Part shown: positions 10,478 through 22,097 of the stretch, one piece after another
Layout: every line of letters begins with the position of its first letter
Position numbering within the stretch: the first letter of the stretch is position 1
DNA from: Celoporthe dispersa
Lineage: Eukaryota; Ascomycota; Sordariomycetes; Diaporthales; Cryphonectriaceae
Assembly: GCA_016584495.1 (NCBI GenBank)
Contig: WAID01000005.1
Location: forward strand, 744,501 to 808,500
Length of the DNA: 64,000 bases
Direction of reading: 5' to 3'
Notes under the pieces: generated by a model
Databases searched by the model: none
Seen by the model: the letters and a program-made list of their open reading frames with translations, nothing else
Told to the model about the DNA's origin: nothing
Translations under genes and position numbers: made by a program

Positions 10478-12830
10478 TTTGTGCTGAGCTGGACGGGGTC
10501 GTCGGCCTGGTGGAGGTTGTGTTGAAGGAGGCACAAGTCTGGGTGCTTGTCCTAGGCGGTCGACGGCGAGACTGACAGCTGTTAGGGCGTTAGCTTAGTA
10601 CTGTACCTACGGTAGTTGCTTGGAGGAGGGGGCCGACCTGCTAATTTTAGGGTGTAGAGGGGTAGAGGACCCTGGCCAGCGCAACGTCATCCCTAGGAAC
10701 CAGAGCAAGAGACCTCCAACGCGGGGCCACTGAGGTCCCCAGGATGGTCTCTGGATGGGTCCTTCGTGGCACCACCTTTCCAGCAGCCAGCCAGCAGCCA
10801 CTGTACGGCCATCCTCAATCCTCCACCCAAGGCCACCACCATTGTGCTTGAGAATGCATCCCATTAGCTCTTCAGGCCGCCTGTCGAGGGATCGGTCCCT
10901 GTACTATGATTCCATGTACGCCTTGTTGGTCTTGTTTCGTTTGTTTCAACAATGCTGACTCGGGTCCCCAGCTTCCAAGTGCCGTTGTGCTCAACTCCTA
11001 TTTCGTGGTGGTCTCTCACACAATGTGTCGAGGTACCACTTCAGCTGTTTGTCCAGCTTGTCAGACGCAGCAGCGTCGATGCCCTGATTCCCCATCATCA
11101 TCGCGTCGAGCGTACGTGGAAGAACAGGATCCACCGCCTGCAGTCTTCATTGCCTCACGTGCGATGTAGGCCTTGAAGCTGCGTCTGGTCGCAGCCGGCC
11201 ACTCTACCTCCGAAGCCAGCCACTAACTCCGAAGCCTCTGGCCGAGGTCCTTGCCTTGGCGCTGAAGGTCATGCCCGAGCCTGTGGTCGCTATATCTGGA
11301 TCCGAACTGCTGCCACACCAATCTTGTGGACCTGGCTGGTGTGCTCTCGGAAGACATGATTCAACAAGAGGGCTAACTTGCGTCTAGACGAAGTGTCTTC
11401 CCTGCCTCCCTGGAAACAACACATATATACTACCATGTACACCACCGACGTGAAGGTGCTAGACTGGAAAATAGCAGCGTGACCAATACGAAGCCACCGG
11501 AATTTCCTGACCTCTAGATCGGCTCGTCCCTGGCGATCGCCTGGGATCTGTGCACAGATTGCGGGATATCCAGATTCGCAGCCGCAGTGCATGACCAACC
11601 GCTTTCAAGGTGCTCAACATTCCGAGGAAGGAAACCGAGCGCCTCCTCCCCTGCACGCCACTCTCTGAGACAATTTCAACATGCAGCCCACCTGCAGCCG
11701 AGGGTGACAGCCCGCCCCGTTCATGGGTACGTAATGGCCGAAGTGGGTGACCATCCCGTCCTCTTTACGGCATACAACCGAGCAGACTTGTTCCGATGGT
11801 AGCAAGTACCGTACCAACGTCGATAAACTATGGTGGCCCTGCGAGGCTGCCCTGGAAGAGGGCAGACAGCAAGGGTCGGTCTCAACACATACAGGCTTTG
11901 TCATCTTGTCAACCCTTCACAAGGCGCATGGATGATGATGATTATGGGGCATCTCTCACTGCCGAGATGACAAGAGTACCCCCAGAGTTAGTTACATCAG
12001 CACAAGATAAGTCTACAAGAAGGTTACTATGTACAAAACATACCGTGGTAACACTAGCAATCTCGTCTCGCATCTAGAGTGGATCTGTGGATACCTTTAC
12101 CCCGTGGGGGAGGTTCTATCATGACCATGGCATGCAACGCTAAGTGGTCCACGTGCAGCAGTCGACCATAGCCCTGGGTCAGCACGGTGAGAGGCGGTGT
12201 TTGTTCTCCTAGACGCCCGCAGAATTTGTCTGTGCCGTCTGCAGCTTGTCTGAGGGAGAGCAGCCTCGAAGAACACGACTTGCGCGCCGAGATCACTGCG
12301 TTGAGAATTCTTCACGCAGTTTGAGATGTCTGATATAGCCAGCATCGAGAGCAGATGCTGGATTCCCGGTTACCCTGCTTCGTCGCCAAAAAAAAAAAAA
12401 AAAAAAAAAAAAGACCCGATATACAGCCGGCCACCGCCCTGCTTCGCGTCGATCTGAGCTGGTCTACGGGGCATGACCATTTAGGTACTTGTACCCGCTG
12501 AGCCCCGCTCAAACGGACCGCTTAGCTCTCTGTAGCCCCTGCTCAGGAAGGCGATTCGGGTGAACATCAGGACGAGATGCATTCTCGCTTACCTCTGGGC
12601 TCTTGTATTGTTGATACAGTGCTGAGGAGACTTGCCTCTGTAGGTCCTTGCCTCTCTCGGCGAATGATGGCCCGCCAGCGCCCAGAGATCATCATGTGTA
12701 CCTATGACGGCGCGGGACATCCGAAAGAGTTATTAAAGACGCGTGTATATCCTGCTGGCTAGGCTCGCCGATGTGAAAAGATGAGCTTTGTCGTCTCTCA
12801 TGTCATATTGCGCCCTGTGCAGCAGCAGCC
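10478..12830. other. Intergenic, possible degraded gene, poly(A) tract
   Basis: The first 150 nt or so should be the Sro7-like promoter. Between about 10970 and 11600 on the minus strand are short stretches that look like decayed coding sequence, for example a frame reading MMMGNQGIDAAASDKLDKQL and another reading SRRKLALLLNHVFREHTSQV, with no continuous frame or clear introns. No family recognised. A 25-base A run lies at 12388-12412. The end (about 12740-12830) should be the promoter of the GH106-like gene. Confidence 0.5.
12388..12412. repeat. Poly(A) run, 25 nt
   Basis: Uninterrupted A homopolymer on the plus strand in an intergenic region. It could be a plain homopolymer or the tail of an old retroposed sequence; no target-site duplication or element body was recognised next to it. 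Confidence 0.85.
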
Positions 12831-15800
12831 ATGCGGCACTCTATTCTGCCTGACATCCTGCTGTTGGCAGCATGTGTGGCTCATGCACAGGCAACTTGTT
12901 CGAACGACCAAGTCGACTCGGATATTGAGTATGGAACATTTCAAAACCCTTCGTCGAACGTACGATCAAGGTTTCGATACTGGGCCAACGACGCGTCTCA
13001 CAACTTAAGCCGTATAAGCGAGGATGTGAGATCTCTAGCCCGAGCCGGCGCTGGGGGGTTGGAACTAATAGGGTATTACCTCTATGGCGACAATGGGGTA
13101 TACGGTGGAGGCAATAACGCTCCATTGCAGTCAGACTGGACAGTGTACGGGTTTGGAAGTTCTGCTTGGAGTAAGTACACTGGCACCTCGATGCAGAAAA
13201 GCGCTGCTGCTGCTCCTCCCTCTGCTGTCCCGATCGTCTCACTCACCCGCTCTCAACCCGCAGAAAACCTACTCGACACTGTCCTGGAGACCGCCGGGGA
13301 CGAAGAGGTACTGGTCGACATGGCTATAGGACCGAATCAGGGTGCAGGTCAGTCTGCCCAGCCCACAAGCGTGTCTTGCTCTTGCTGTTTCAGACATACT
13401 GAGAATATGCAGGTGTTCCGGCCCCGTACGAAGACGACGGGACTCTGTGGGATCTTGCTTCGTTCAATGTGACTGTGCCTGCGGGCACAACCTTTGCGGA
13501 CGTACTCCCGGGATGGGGCGGAGCGTATAACGCAGATTCTCTCGTTGCTGCCACCACAGGCCTGATTGTCGACTCTAATGGGACCGATGCGACTCTCAGC
13601 GCCAGCTCACTAGCTGATGTCACCTCTCAGGTCGACAGCAGCGGGCAGCTGAGCCTATCCTTCAATGCCTCAGGCAGCGGGTCCGACTTTGTCTTGTTTG
13701 CCTTCTATCTCAAGCATGTCAACTACTGGGAGGTCGAGGCCTCCGACCTGGTGGAGGCAGCAGTCCCGCAATCCCCTATCGAGAACTATAAGCAGAACGG
13801 CTCCTGGGCCGTCGACCACTTCTCCGCGGCTGGCGCCCAGCTCGTCATCAACTTTTGGAACGAGACGTTGCTGTCGGGTGAAACCACCACAGGCATATTT
13901 GAGGTGGGCAACTATCTGTGGGAGGACAGCCAGGAGTACGGGACCAACTCGAGCGTCTACTGGACACCCAAGCTGCCGGATGCCTTTGAGAAGAGTCGGG
14001 GCTATGCCATCAACAAATACATACCTCTGATCGTGAGCGCGGGTCTCGCTGGCACCGGGGTGACCGCACTGCCAATCACGTACGTGACAGACGAGGCAGA
14101 TGCGGGCCAGGCTCACATCCAAGACTACCAGCAGACGGTATGCAATCCACCTTGTTCTATGCCGGGCTGCAAGACCTTCTTTCGTTCGACTGACGTCCTG
14201 TGCCAGCTTACCGATCTGAATGCCGTGTACCTCCAAACACTGACGGACTGGAGCCACAGCCTCGGCCTCCAGTTCTCGAGCCAGGTCGTCTACAACCTTC
14301 CCATGGACATGCTCGCCAACATCCCGTATGTGGACGCTCCCGAGTGTGAGACTCTAGGCTTCTCGCACAACATAGACGGGTACAGGCAGTTCGCCGGGCC
14401 TGCCAACCTCGCCGGCAAGCGCGTCATCTCGAGCGAGGCCGGGGCCATCCTGTACTCGGCCTACCAGCAGACCATCCCGGAGCTCCTGTGGGATCTCAAG
14501 CGGTCCATTGTCGGCGGCGTCAACCAATTTGTCATCCACGGATACCCTTTCTCTGGAGACTACGGAAACACCACATGGCCTTCCTTCACGACCTTCACCT
14601 ACATCTTTTCGGAGATGCACGGCCCACACCAGCCGGCTTGGGACTTTTACAACGAGTGGCTGAACTGGACCGCGCGTACCCAGTTCGTTGCCCAGACCGG
14701 GGTGCCCAAGGTTGACTTGGCGTTCTGGTCCAAATTGACGTCGTATGGAACCATCGAGACTCAGTATGTCCCTACAGATCTGCAGGACGCAGGTAAGGCC
14801 GTCTATCCCCTCGAGACTTCTACGGAAACATGCCCTCTGTCAAAACAAAACCTCGCAGGTGGCTGATGAAGAGAGTAGGATACACCTATGAATACCTGAG
14901 CCCCGACAACTTCGACCTCCCCGAGGCCTACGTCGAGGATGGTATCTTTGCACCAGAGCGTCAGGCGTTCAAGGCCATGATTGTCCGTGCCAATGCGTCG
15001 CTTACCCTGTCGGGCGTCGACTCCCTTGCCGCCTACGCCAAGCAGGGCCTTCCCATCATCTTCTCTGGAGGCCTCCCATCGAACGTGTCCGGATACCACC
15101 AGGAGGGCGGTGCAAACATCACAGCTATGATCAGCGACCTGACACAGCTTGACAACGTGCATGTCGTGCCGTACGACGGCCTGGCTTCCTCGCTCTCGTC
15201 TCTGGCAATATACCCTAGGACCGCGGCCAGCTCGAACGGGTCGTGGTACACGTACTGGCGAGAGGACAGCACGACCTCTACGCAGTATGTCTTCGTCTAC
15301 AATGACGCCACGGGGGTTGCGCCTCCTGGGGATATAAGCACAGGGAACATCTCCTTCGAGGCAACCGGGAAGCCCTTTGTCTATGATGCCTGGACGGGCG
15401 ATGTGACCGCCCTGTCCTCCTACCAGCAGACAGAGACACATACAACAATACAGCTGCAGCTGGCCGGAAACCAATCTGTGATCATCGGGTTTGAGGAGGG
15501 GACTGAAGCAGGCTTACATATCACGAGCGACCTCGCATCAGTCATCATGGCTCCTACCACCCTGGCCACGGACTCGTCGCTTGCCGTCCTGTCGCCTTAC
15601 AATCCCGAGCCCCAGGAGGTTATCCTCTCCGACAACTCGTCGAGAACCATCCAACCGATGCTGTCCCAGCCCTTCCAGCTCGGGAACTGGACACTCACAA
15701 TCGAGTCGTGGGGCGCCCCCGACGACATGTACGACATCGAGGGAGGGGCCGCCAAGCAGAACACCAGCTACACCCTGGACGCCCTGGTGCCGTGGTCCCA

Positions 15801-16206
15801 GATGTCAGACCCGCTGGCCAACGTCTCGGGCCGCGGGTACTACCAGACCACATTCAGCTGGCCGCCGGCCTCGGGCAGCGACAGCAACGGGACCGTCTCT
15901 GGTGCCCTTATCGACCTGGTCGCTACCGTGCATACCGCCCGCGTGCGCATCAACGGCCAGACCCTGCCGCCGCTCGACCCGACGCGGCCGAGGGCAGACA
16001 TCGGAGAGTATCTGGCCCAGGGAGACAACACGGTCGACATCATCGTGAGCACGCCGCTGGGCAATGCGCTGCGGAGTTTCTGGGAAGAGCTGATGACGAG
16101 CGGGAAGCATGCTGAGGAGGCGTTGGCGGACCCGCCGAGCGTGGCAGAGTATGGACTGGTGCAGGATGTGCAGATTATACCGTACCGGCGGGACAGCCTT
16201 GCCTGA
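12831..16206 (+). CDS. Secreted GH106-like (alpha-L-rhamnosidase-like) glycoside hydrolase
   Basis: Predicted extracellular hydrolase of plant-type glycans. Five exons (12831-13170, 13264-13347, 13413-14137, 14207-14792, 14879-16206) join without frame error into 1020 aa. An N-terminal signal peptide (MRHSILPDILLLAACVAHAQ) is followed by FRYWANDASHNL and AGAGGLELIGYYLYGDN, the typical opening of fungal GH106-like proteins. Other landmarks are YLKHVNYWEVE, LGLQFSSQVVYNLPMDM, VISSEAGAILYSAYQQTIPE, GVNQFVIHGYPFSGDYG and GYTYEYLSPDNFDLPEAYV. A C-terminal beta-sandwich-like region follows (FQLGNWTLTIESWG, then YYQTTFSWPP and RVRINGQTLPPLDP). Many N-x-S/T sites fit secretion. The 69-nt third intron is in frame, so its retention would add 23 residues. 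GH106 membership is by recalled motif pattern; rhamnose specificity is not proven. Confidence 0.8.
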
Positions 16207-16392
16207 TTGACTGTACATGATACTGTACAATCTATGAGGACCTCCATTACATACAGACTCGAGACAGAAGTCTTATAATAACAGAAATGAACATCCTTTT
16301 TTTTTCAAAAAAAAAAAAAGAAAACACTAATGACAGACCTAGAGCACACAATCTCATCCCCCACCCATCCATCCAGGCTCTCTCTCTCTGTC

Positions 16393-17993
16393 TCACAACT
16401 CATCATGCTTCGGAATCATCTTGGCCTGAATATCCTGCACATCATATGGATAAAACGCATTCCCCTCACCACCCCACTGGGCCGGCAGGTCCTTTCGCTT
16501 CTCCCAGATGGCGGGTGAAGGCGCCTGGTCTTTGAGATCGCGGGCGACGGCGTCCGCCTCGTCCATGACGCGCATCAGGTTGCGGCCCATGAGGTCCTTT
16601 ACCTCGTCGTCCGTCCAGCCGCGGATGAGCATCTCGGTGATCTTTGCCATATGCTCACCATGGTCAACAATCACAGCTTCTTCCTTTTCTCGCAAAGGTG
16701 TATAATGAAAGGGAAAGAAAGAAGAAGAAAAAAGAACTCACCAGATTCGGATACTTGCTCGCATCCTCAAGCCCCTTGACAGAGGTATACATGCCATCAA
16801 AATCTGACCCAATTCCCACGTGTCTCTTACCCACCATCCCAGCCACATGTTCGATATGATCCGCCAGCCGCGAGACATTCGCCTGTTCGGGGTCAGGCCC
16901 CACAAACACAGGAAACATCACGCACTGCACCACCCCGCCGTTCTTCTTCTTCCCATCAGGGCCATCACCATCGCCGATCAGCGCCAGCACGTCGTCCGGC
17001 ACGTTGCGCGGGTGGTCGTGCAGCGCCCGCGCGACCGAGTGCGTCCAGACGACGGGCGCACGGGACAGCGCGATGGCCTCGCGGGAGGTCTCGTCGCTGC
17101 TGTGGGAGAGGTCGACCAGCACGCCCAGGCGGTTCAGCTCGGCGATCAGCTCGCGCCCAAGAGGGGAGAGGCCGTTCTTTGTCTCCCCATGGCCCGAGGG
17201 GGGGAAGAGACCGTCCAAACCCGGCGGAGGAGGCGAAGGCGTTGTGGCACATGTGCGTGAGGCTGACGTAGCGGACGCCCAGCTGGGCGAAGAGGCGCAG
17301 GGTGGCGAGGGAGTTGCCTAGGAAGTGGGTGCCCTCCATCCCGAGCAGGCTGGCGACCTTACCGGCGGCGAAGGCGGACTGGATGTCGGCACTGGTTCGG
17401 GCGAAGCGAAGATGGTCTTGGTGGGCGGCGATCATCTGGTTGGTGAGGTCGAGGATCTCGAGGGCGTCGCGGAGGCCATCGTTGGGGCGGGTGTAGTCCT
17501 CGCCCACGTCGATGCCCAAAAAGTCAGGACAGGGAGCCCAGACGGTCCAGAACGCGGCGCCTAGCTGGCCTTGACGGAGGCGGGGGATGTCTATGTGGCC
17601 TGGGACGTGGGTTGCCAGGTCGGGGAGGATGGATGATGGGTGGCGGTCTGACAGGATAATGTGAGCAGGTTTGATCCGCGCGCGCACACACAAAAGAGAG
17701 AGAGAGAGAGAGAGACAGAGAGCGAGGCTATCTCCATCAGTCAGGAGGGCCGACGTACCAAGAGATCTGATGACCTGAGGAAGATCAATGTGGGTGTCGA
17801 TGAGGGGACTCTCCTTCATGAGCGACAGGGCGTGCTCGTAAAAGGGCGACGACGTCCAGAACGAGTCGTCAAACTCCTCCGCCAGAGGGTCTTCTATGGG
17901 CTTCTGCTCTTCATTTGGAGGGCTGGCGGCAGCAGCTGCCTGGAATCGCGAGCCCGCCACCAGGACGGCGATGAGCCCAAGCGTGCCGAGCAT
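16393..17993 (-). CDS. M19 membrane-type dipeptidase with C-terminal HDEL, one frameshift
   Basis: Zinc dipeptidase of the renal/membrane dipeptidase family, hydrolysing dipeptides; fungal members also act on glutathione-derived Cys-Gly adducts. Three exons: 17759-17993, 16742-17647 and 16393-16653, about 466 aa. A hydrophobic N-terminus (LGTLGLIAVLVAGSRFQAAA) looks like a signal peptide. Metal-site and family motifs: DTHIDLP (His68, Asp70), GHIDIPRLRQGQ, LLGMEGTHFLG, YVSLTHMCHNAF, LVDLSHSS, PVVWTHS, HPRNVPDDV and HVGIGSDFDGMY. The last four residues are HDEL, the classic ER-retrieval signal, unusual for this family. In exon 2 the frame shifts between SSAG and LDGLFPPSGHGE because of one extra base in the plus-strand AAACCC at 17217-17222; exon 2 length confirms +1. 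Intron 1 has a GA repeat. The exon-3 acceptor at 16654 is the least certain boundary. Confidence 0.9.
17694..17715. repeat. (GA)n microsatellite in dipeptidase intron 1
   Basis: A GA run on the plus strand, followed by a few interrupted units, inside the first intron (17648-17758) of the M19 dipeptidase gene. Confidence 0.85.
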
Positions 17994-18917
17994 AGTTTCT
18001 CCTACCTGCCGTCCTTTCCAAGTGTTACTAATGATGTATGACGGTCTGTCTGGGAAGGGCCTTGACCGATACAAATTGTGGTACAAGTCTGGCGAGACCT
18101 TGGCGAGACGGGGAAAGGGCAATGCGAGCGGTGGATGGAGGGGGAGGGGAAGGAGCGTGAATGAAACGATGGGAAGGGGCCTCCTGCAACCTCCGCACCT
18201 GCCTTCTGTATGTTTGCATATGAAGTCATTCGTGCATGGTTGCTGACAAGGCCACTGCAGCACCCCCGGTTTCGCTCGTTATAAGTAACCTGTCCGACAT
18301 CGCCGTCGCCGGCGGATGTGCCGGTCCGCCCGCACCTTATCTCTCTCTACACTCGGTCTCAAGAGGCCGAACCAACATTTGGCGTATTTGTAAAATGCCG
18401 AATGAACAAGCGTAAGTTGACACCAGGTTGGATCAGTTCTGTTCGTTCGGTCATCTGGTGGGGCCAATTACCTCTAGGAACTCGAGTAATCTGCGCTGGA
18501 GAGTAATCTATGTATCATGTATTCATATTTTGCACATGAACAGAGGGCGTTGAGAAAGAAGTAAATGAGCATCTCGCCTGCTAAATAGTAGAGCATCCCA
18601 AATGATAATCGAAATACCTGTGGGTGAACATGGGCTCTGGAGAAGTTGTCCTCAGAAAAATGAACTTTATTTGCAAGGAATATTGTCTCAATTTTCCTCT
18701 GTTCTGTAATGCACACTCTGTTATTTATGGTTTCTTGATCTTTGCCCCGTCTCGTCTTAAAATACCTAACAGTATCTATTCAGCTTAACAAATGCCAGCC
18801 TGCCTCCCTCATGTCCATTGCAAATTCAATCCCTCATCCCTGATCAGACACTCAGCAACGCCGTAGTTAGTTTACTCCATCCCACCACCATCAGACACAA
18901 AAGTATTCCTCCCTTGA
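17994..18917. other. Intergenic: dipeptidase promoter and permease 3' flank
   Basis: No gene seen. The segment next to the dipeptidase is CT-rich on its coding strand (about 18000-18180), as expected for its promoter and leader. The remainder is AT-richer with only short chance ORFs. Confidence 0.5.
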
Positions 18918-20730
18918 TTAGTATGTATATCTGAACCCGGGCTGATAGTCCTCGTCATCCGTCTCCAGCTCCTTCTCGCCGCGGTCCGCCCGCCCATTCT
19001 CGATCTTAAAATACACTGTGAGGATGCATACCAGGACAATATTAAGCAGCGAGCACGCGATACAGGCGTACAGCCCAGGCCGGTAGGCGGGCTTATCTTG
19101 CTCTCTGTGTCCGGGAAGATAGTCTTGTTAACCTCTGATCAAAGAGTAGGTCGCACAATCCCATTGATGGGCCAGAAGATAAAGAGAGAGAAGAGAACAA
19201 GAAGAGAGGGAAATGAACAAGAAGAAATACAACGGCAAACTCACCTGAAGACCAGACTGCCGCAGATACCACCGATCCCGCCAAACCCCACCAGCGTCGC
19301 GCTGCAAAACGCCCTCTTCCACTGCCCACGGATGTTATTCGCCTGATAACTCATCGCAGCAGGCACATTCGAGTTAGCCCCCGCCGTGACCAGGAAAACA
19401 CCAAAGTACCGCACGGCAGGGTTCTTGTGAAACCCCATGATAGGCAGGCCCACGACACAGAGCGTCATGTTGATGAGGATCGGGACCCCCCGCAGCCGAT
19501 ACCTGTCGCCCAGCCAGGCGGTGCCGAACATGACAGCGCCGGCGAGCACATACGGCGGGGCCACAAGGCACTGCGACGCCCCGACCGAGAACCCAAGGCT
19601 CTCGTTCAAGATGACGGGCAAGAAATACGCCAGCGCGTAGGTGACGGTGGTCGTGTTGAAAAAGATGAGTGCAAAACACCAGATCTTCCAGTCGCGCCCG
19701 GCGCGGAAGAACAAGGCCGGCGAGAAAGCCTTCACCGCGGCGTCGCCTCGATCGGCGTCGACGCGGGATATGACCCAGGCGCGGTCTTGGCTTGTCAGGA
19801 ATCGCCAGGAGGGGCGGGGCGAGTCGGGGAAGTCGACGACGAGCCAGTAGCCTGCGAGGCCCAGCAGGCAGGTCAAGAGGCCCTCGATCACGAAGATCCA
19901 GCGCCACCCGGTGAGGTTGGCGAGGCCGTCCATCTGCATGAGGCCGAAGGCAAGGATTCCGGAGAAGGCGGAGGCTACGCAGCCCAGGAGGTAGAAGGCG
20001 GAGTAGCGCTTGCCCATCTCATCTGTGTTTGCCCCCGGCTCGTCCTCTTCGTCAGCCGCGTGTATGTATATTTGTGTGTGTGTGTATTTGTATAGATCCT
20101 GCCATGTCACGAGGGCTGACTGTGTGTGTGAGAGAGGGGGGGAGGGGGAGCACTCACACCTTGTGTACCAGGTGCTGAGCAGATACACGCAGCTCGGAAA
20201 GAAGCCCGCCTCGAGAACGCCCAGGATGACTCTCAGGCCAGCCATCGTCTCCCAGTTCTTGACGAAGCCCATCCCCATCATGCAGGCCCCCCAGAGCAGC
20301 GTGATGGCTGACAGGTGAATCCTTGGGCCCAGGGCGCGCACCATGATAGTCGAGGGTGGTTGGAAGATGACGTAGGTAATGAAGAAGAGCAGCGTTATGA
20401 TGGACTAGATCCGTCAAGATCATCAAGGTCAGCCCATTTTCACTTTCTACCTGTACAGACAACGCGTACGTATCGTTCCCCGATGAGCACCAGCTCGGTG
20501 CTCATGCCAGCGATGCTCGCGGCGCCCAGGTTCGTCCTGTCCATCAGCGACACGCAGTACATGAACCCCAGTGTGGTAACCAGGCGTCGGTCGATGGACC
20601 TGATGATGCGCTTCTCCTCGGAGGAGGACAACGGGAGCTGTTCATCTGCTGGCCCCGAGGCCTGCGAGTCGATGCGGTGGGCGGCATCTTCGATCTGGTC
20701 GGCCGCACGCTTCTCGCTTTTGCCGTCCAT
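18918..20730 (-). CDS. MFS permease, anion:cation symporter (Dal5/Tna1-like) family
   Basis: Plasma-membrane proton symporter of the fungal allantoate/nicotinate permease type, importing small organic anions or vitamins. Four exons (20470-20730, 20158-20404, 19245-20022, 18918-19104) give 490 aa with all phases correct. The cytosolic N-terminus (about 50 residues, acidic) precedes RRLVTTLGFMYCVSLMDRTN, containing the family's DRTN motif in TM1. Later landmarks are ILGVLEAGFFPSCVYLLSTW, YEMGKRYSAFYLLGCVASAF, GWRWIFVIEGLLTCLLG, the central loop with DFPDSP and LTSQDRAW, and AMSYQANNIRGQWKRAFCSA. About 12 hydrophobic segments are present. The intron 2 donor (GTGAGT after 20158) is fixed by restoring WYTRYEMGKR. 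It is transcribed toward the dipeptidase gene, so the two could share a nutritional role, but that is speculative; substrate is unknown. Confidence 0.92.
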
Positions 20731-22097
20731 CTTGTCCAGAGTTCCACCGATGGCTTCGGCACGAATGGAGCTCGCGAGGTGGTGTAACTAGGTAATTGCA
20801 CGAGAGGAATATTCTCCGGACAAGCAGGCAAGATGTGTGAGGCGCCAGCCGTCTCCTGCTGTCTGGGTCTTTGTTCCAATGTCAACCAGATGTATAATAT
20901 AGACCCGACCACTCAGTCAGCTCTCTGGACTAGTAGATCTCAATGCAGATGACAGACTGCTCGGTTCATGGGAGCTCACCCACTGACCTCGGTTCAGATC
21001 ATCGAAAATCTCTTGGCCAAACGCCCTCGCCACCGAAACGCCAGCTAAATACCCAAGCATCTCCTTCCCACGCGCGGGGTAAAGCAGGTATCTAGTACTG
21101 AGACCCACGTCGTTAGTCTTCCCCTCAGCTCGTCACGCATCTCTGGGCAATCCTCGGGAAGCCATTGCGGCTCTTGCGGGCGGCGCATGTATAGTGCTGT
21201 AGTAGACGAAGTTCCGCATGGGAGGACAATGCGGGGTTCTGCCGTGCTTGGCGCAATGTAACACAACAGGAACTCGCACAGCAGGCTGAAGCTGGGACCC
21301 ATGAAAGCACCAGGTAAATAATGATCAGGACCCCAGTGCCAGCTGTGGTGGAGGCTTGTTGGATGATGCATGACGCTGACGTCTCGGAATGCACAGTACA
21401 TAATTACTGCTTGTGCGCTCCCAACACGCCAAAGCACGAGAAGTCGCAGTCCGCAGCGGTCACCTCTCCTTTAATCCTCACGCTAATCCGCCATATAAAC
21501 CTTCTACAAGCCTTGGCCACTCAACTCCAGATAAGGTAGGCATTGACTCCCATGTAAGGCTTGTCCCGAGGTCCAAGTCCTTGCGGGCTTTTATCCTCTA
21601 GACGGCCCTCGCTTGGCGTTTTTCTTGTCCGCATCAACCTGTTTCGTCTTCTTCTCTTTCAGTCATTTGAACTTCCCAGGTTGTTCTCGATCCTGTGAAC
21701 ATGGGTGTGGTGTGGTTCCAGGTCAGGGAACTCGTGACTTGCTTCGATGTCGATGGGAGCAAGGCAGAGACGGTAATTGGAGGAAGGAAAAAAACAGGAC
21801 TACCCCCTCCCATTGACTCTTATCTTTTCTAGGACAACTGACTAAGCTTTCTCAAGGACGTCCTTAAAAATACCTCTTGAATAACTTCAAAACATGTGCG
21901 AACAGTCCCTGATAACTCGATCGACGCCAAACTCAGGTTGATCTCTACAAAGTATCGATGACCACGTCCCACACCCATTTCCCACCAATTCTTACTGATG
22001 ACATAAGAAAAGAGAAGAATTTGAGAGACAGGGCGCAAGAAGGAAAAAGGAAAAGGATACAGAAAACAAAACAGGAGGTGCCTGCCTGCTGCTGTTG
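20731..22097. other. Intergenic, nothing recognised
   Basis: Holds the permease promoter (next to 20730) and the 3' flank of the DUF7702-like gene (before 22098). Small ORFs here lack recognisable motifs or consistent splicing. No repeats of note. Confidence 0.5.

Noticed and set aside
12388..12412. Poly(A) as the tail of a LINE or processed pseudogene
   Set aside because: No element body, reverse transcriptase or duplicated target site seen beside it; other plain homopolymers of similar length occur in the window.
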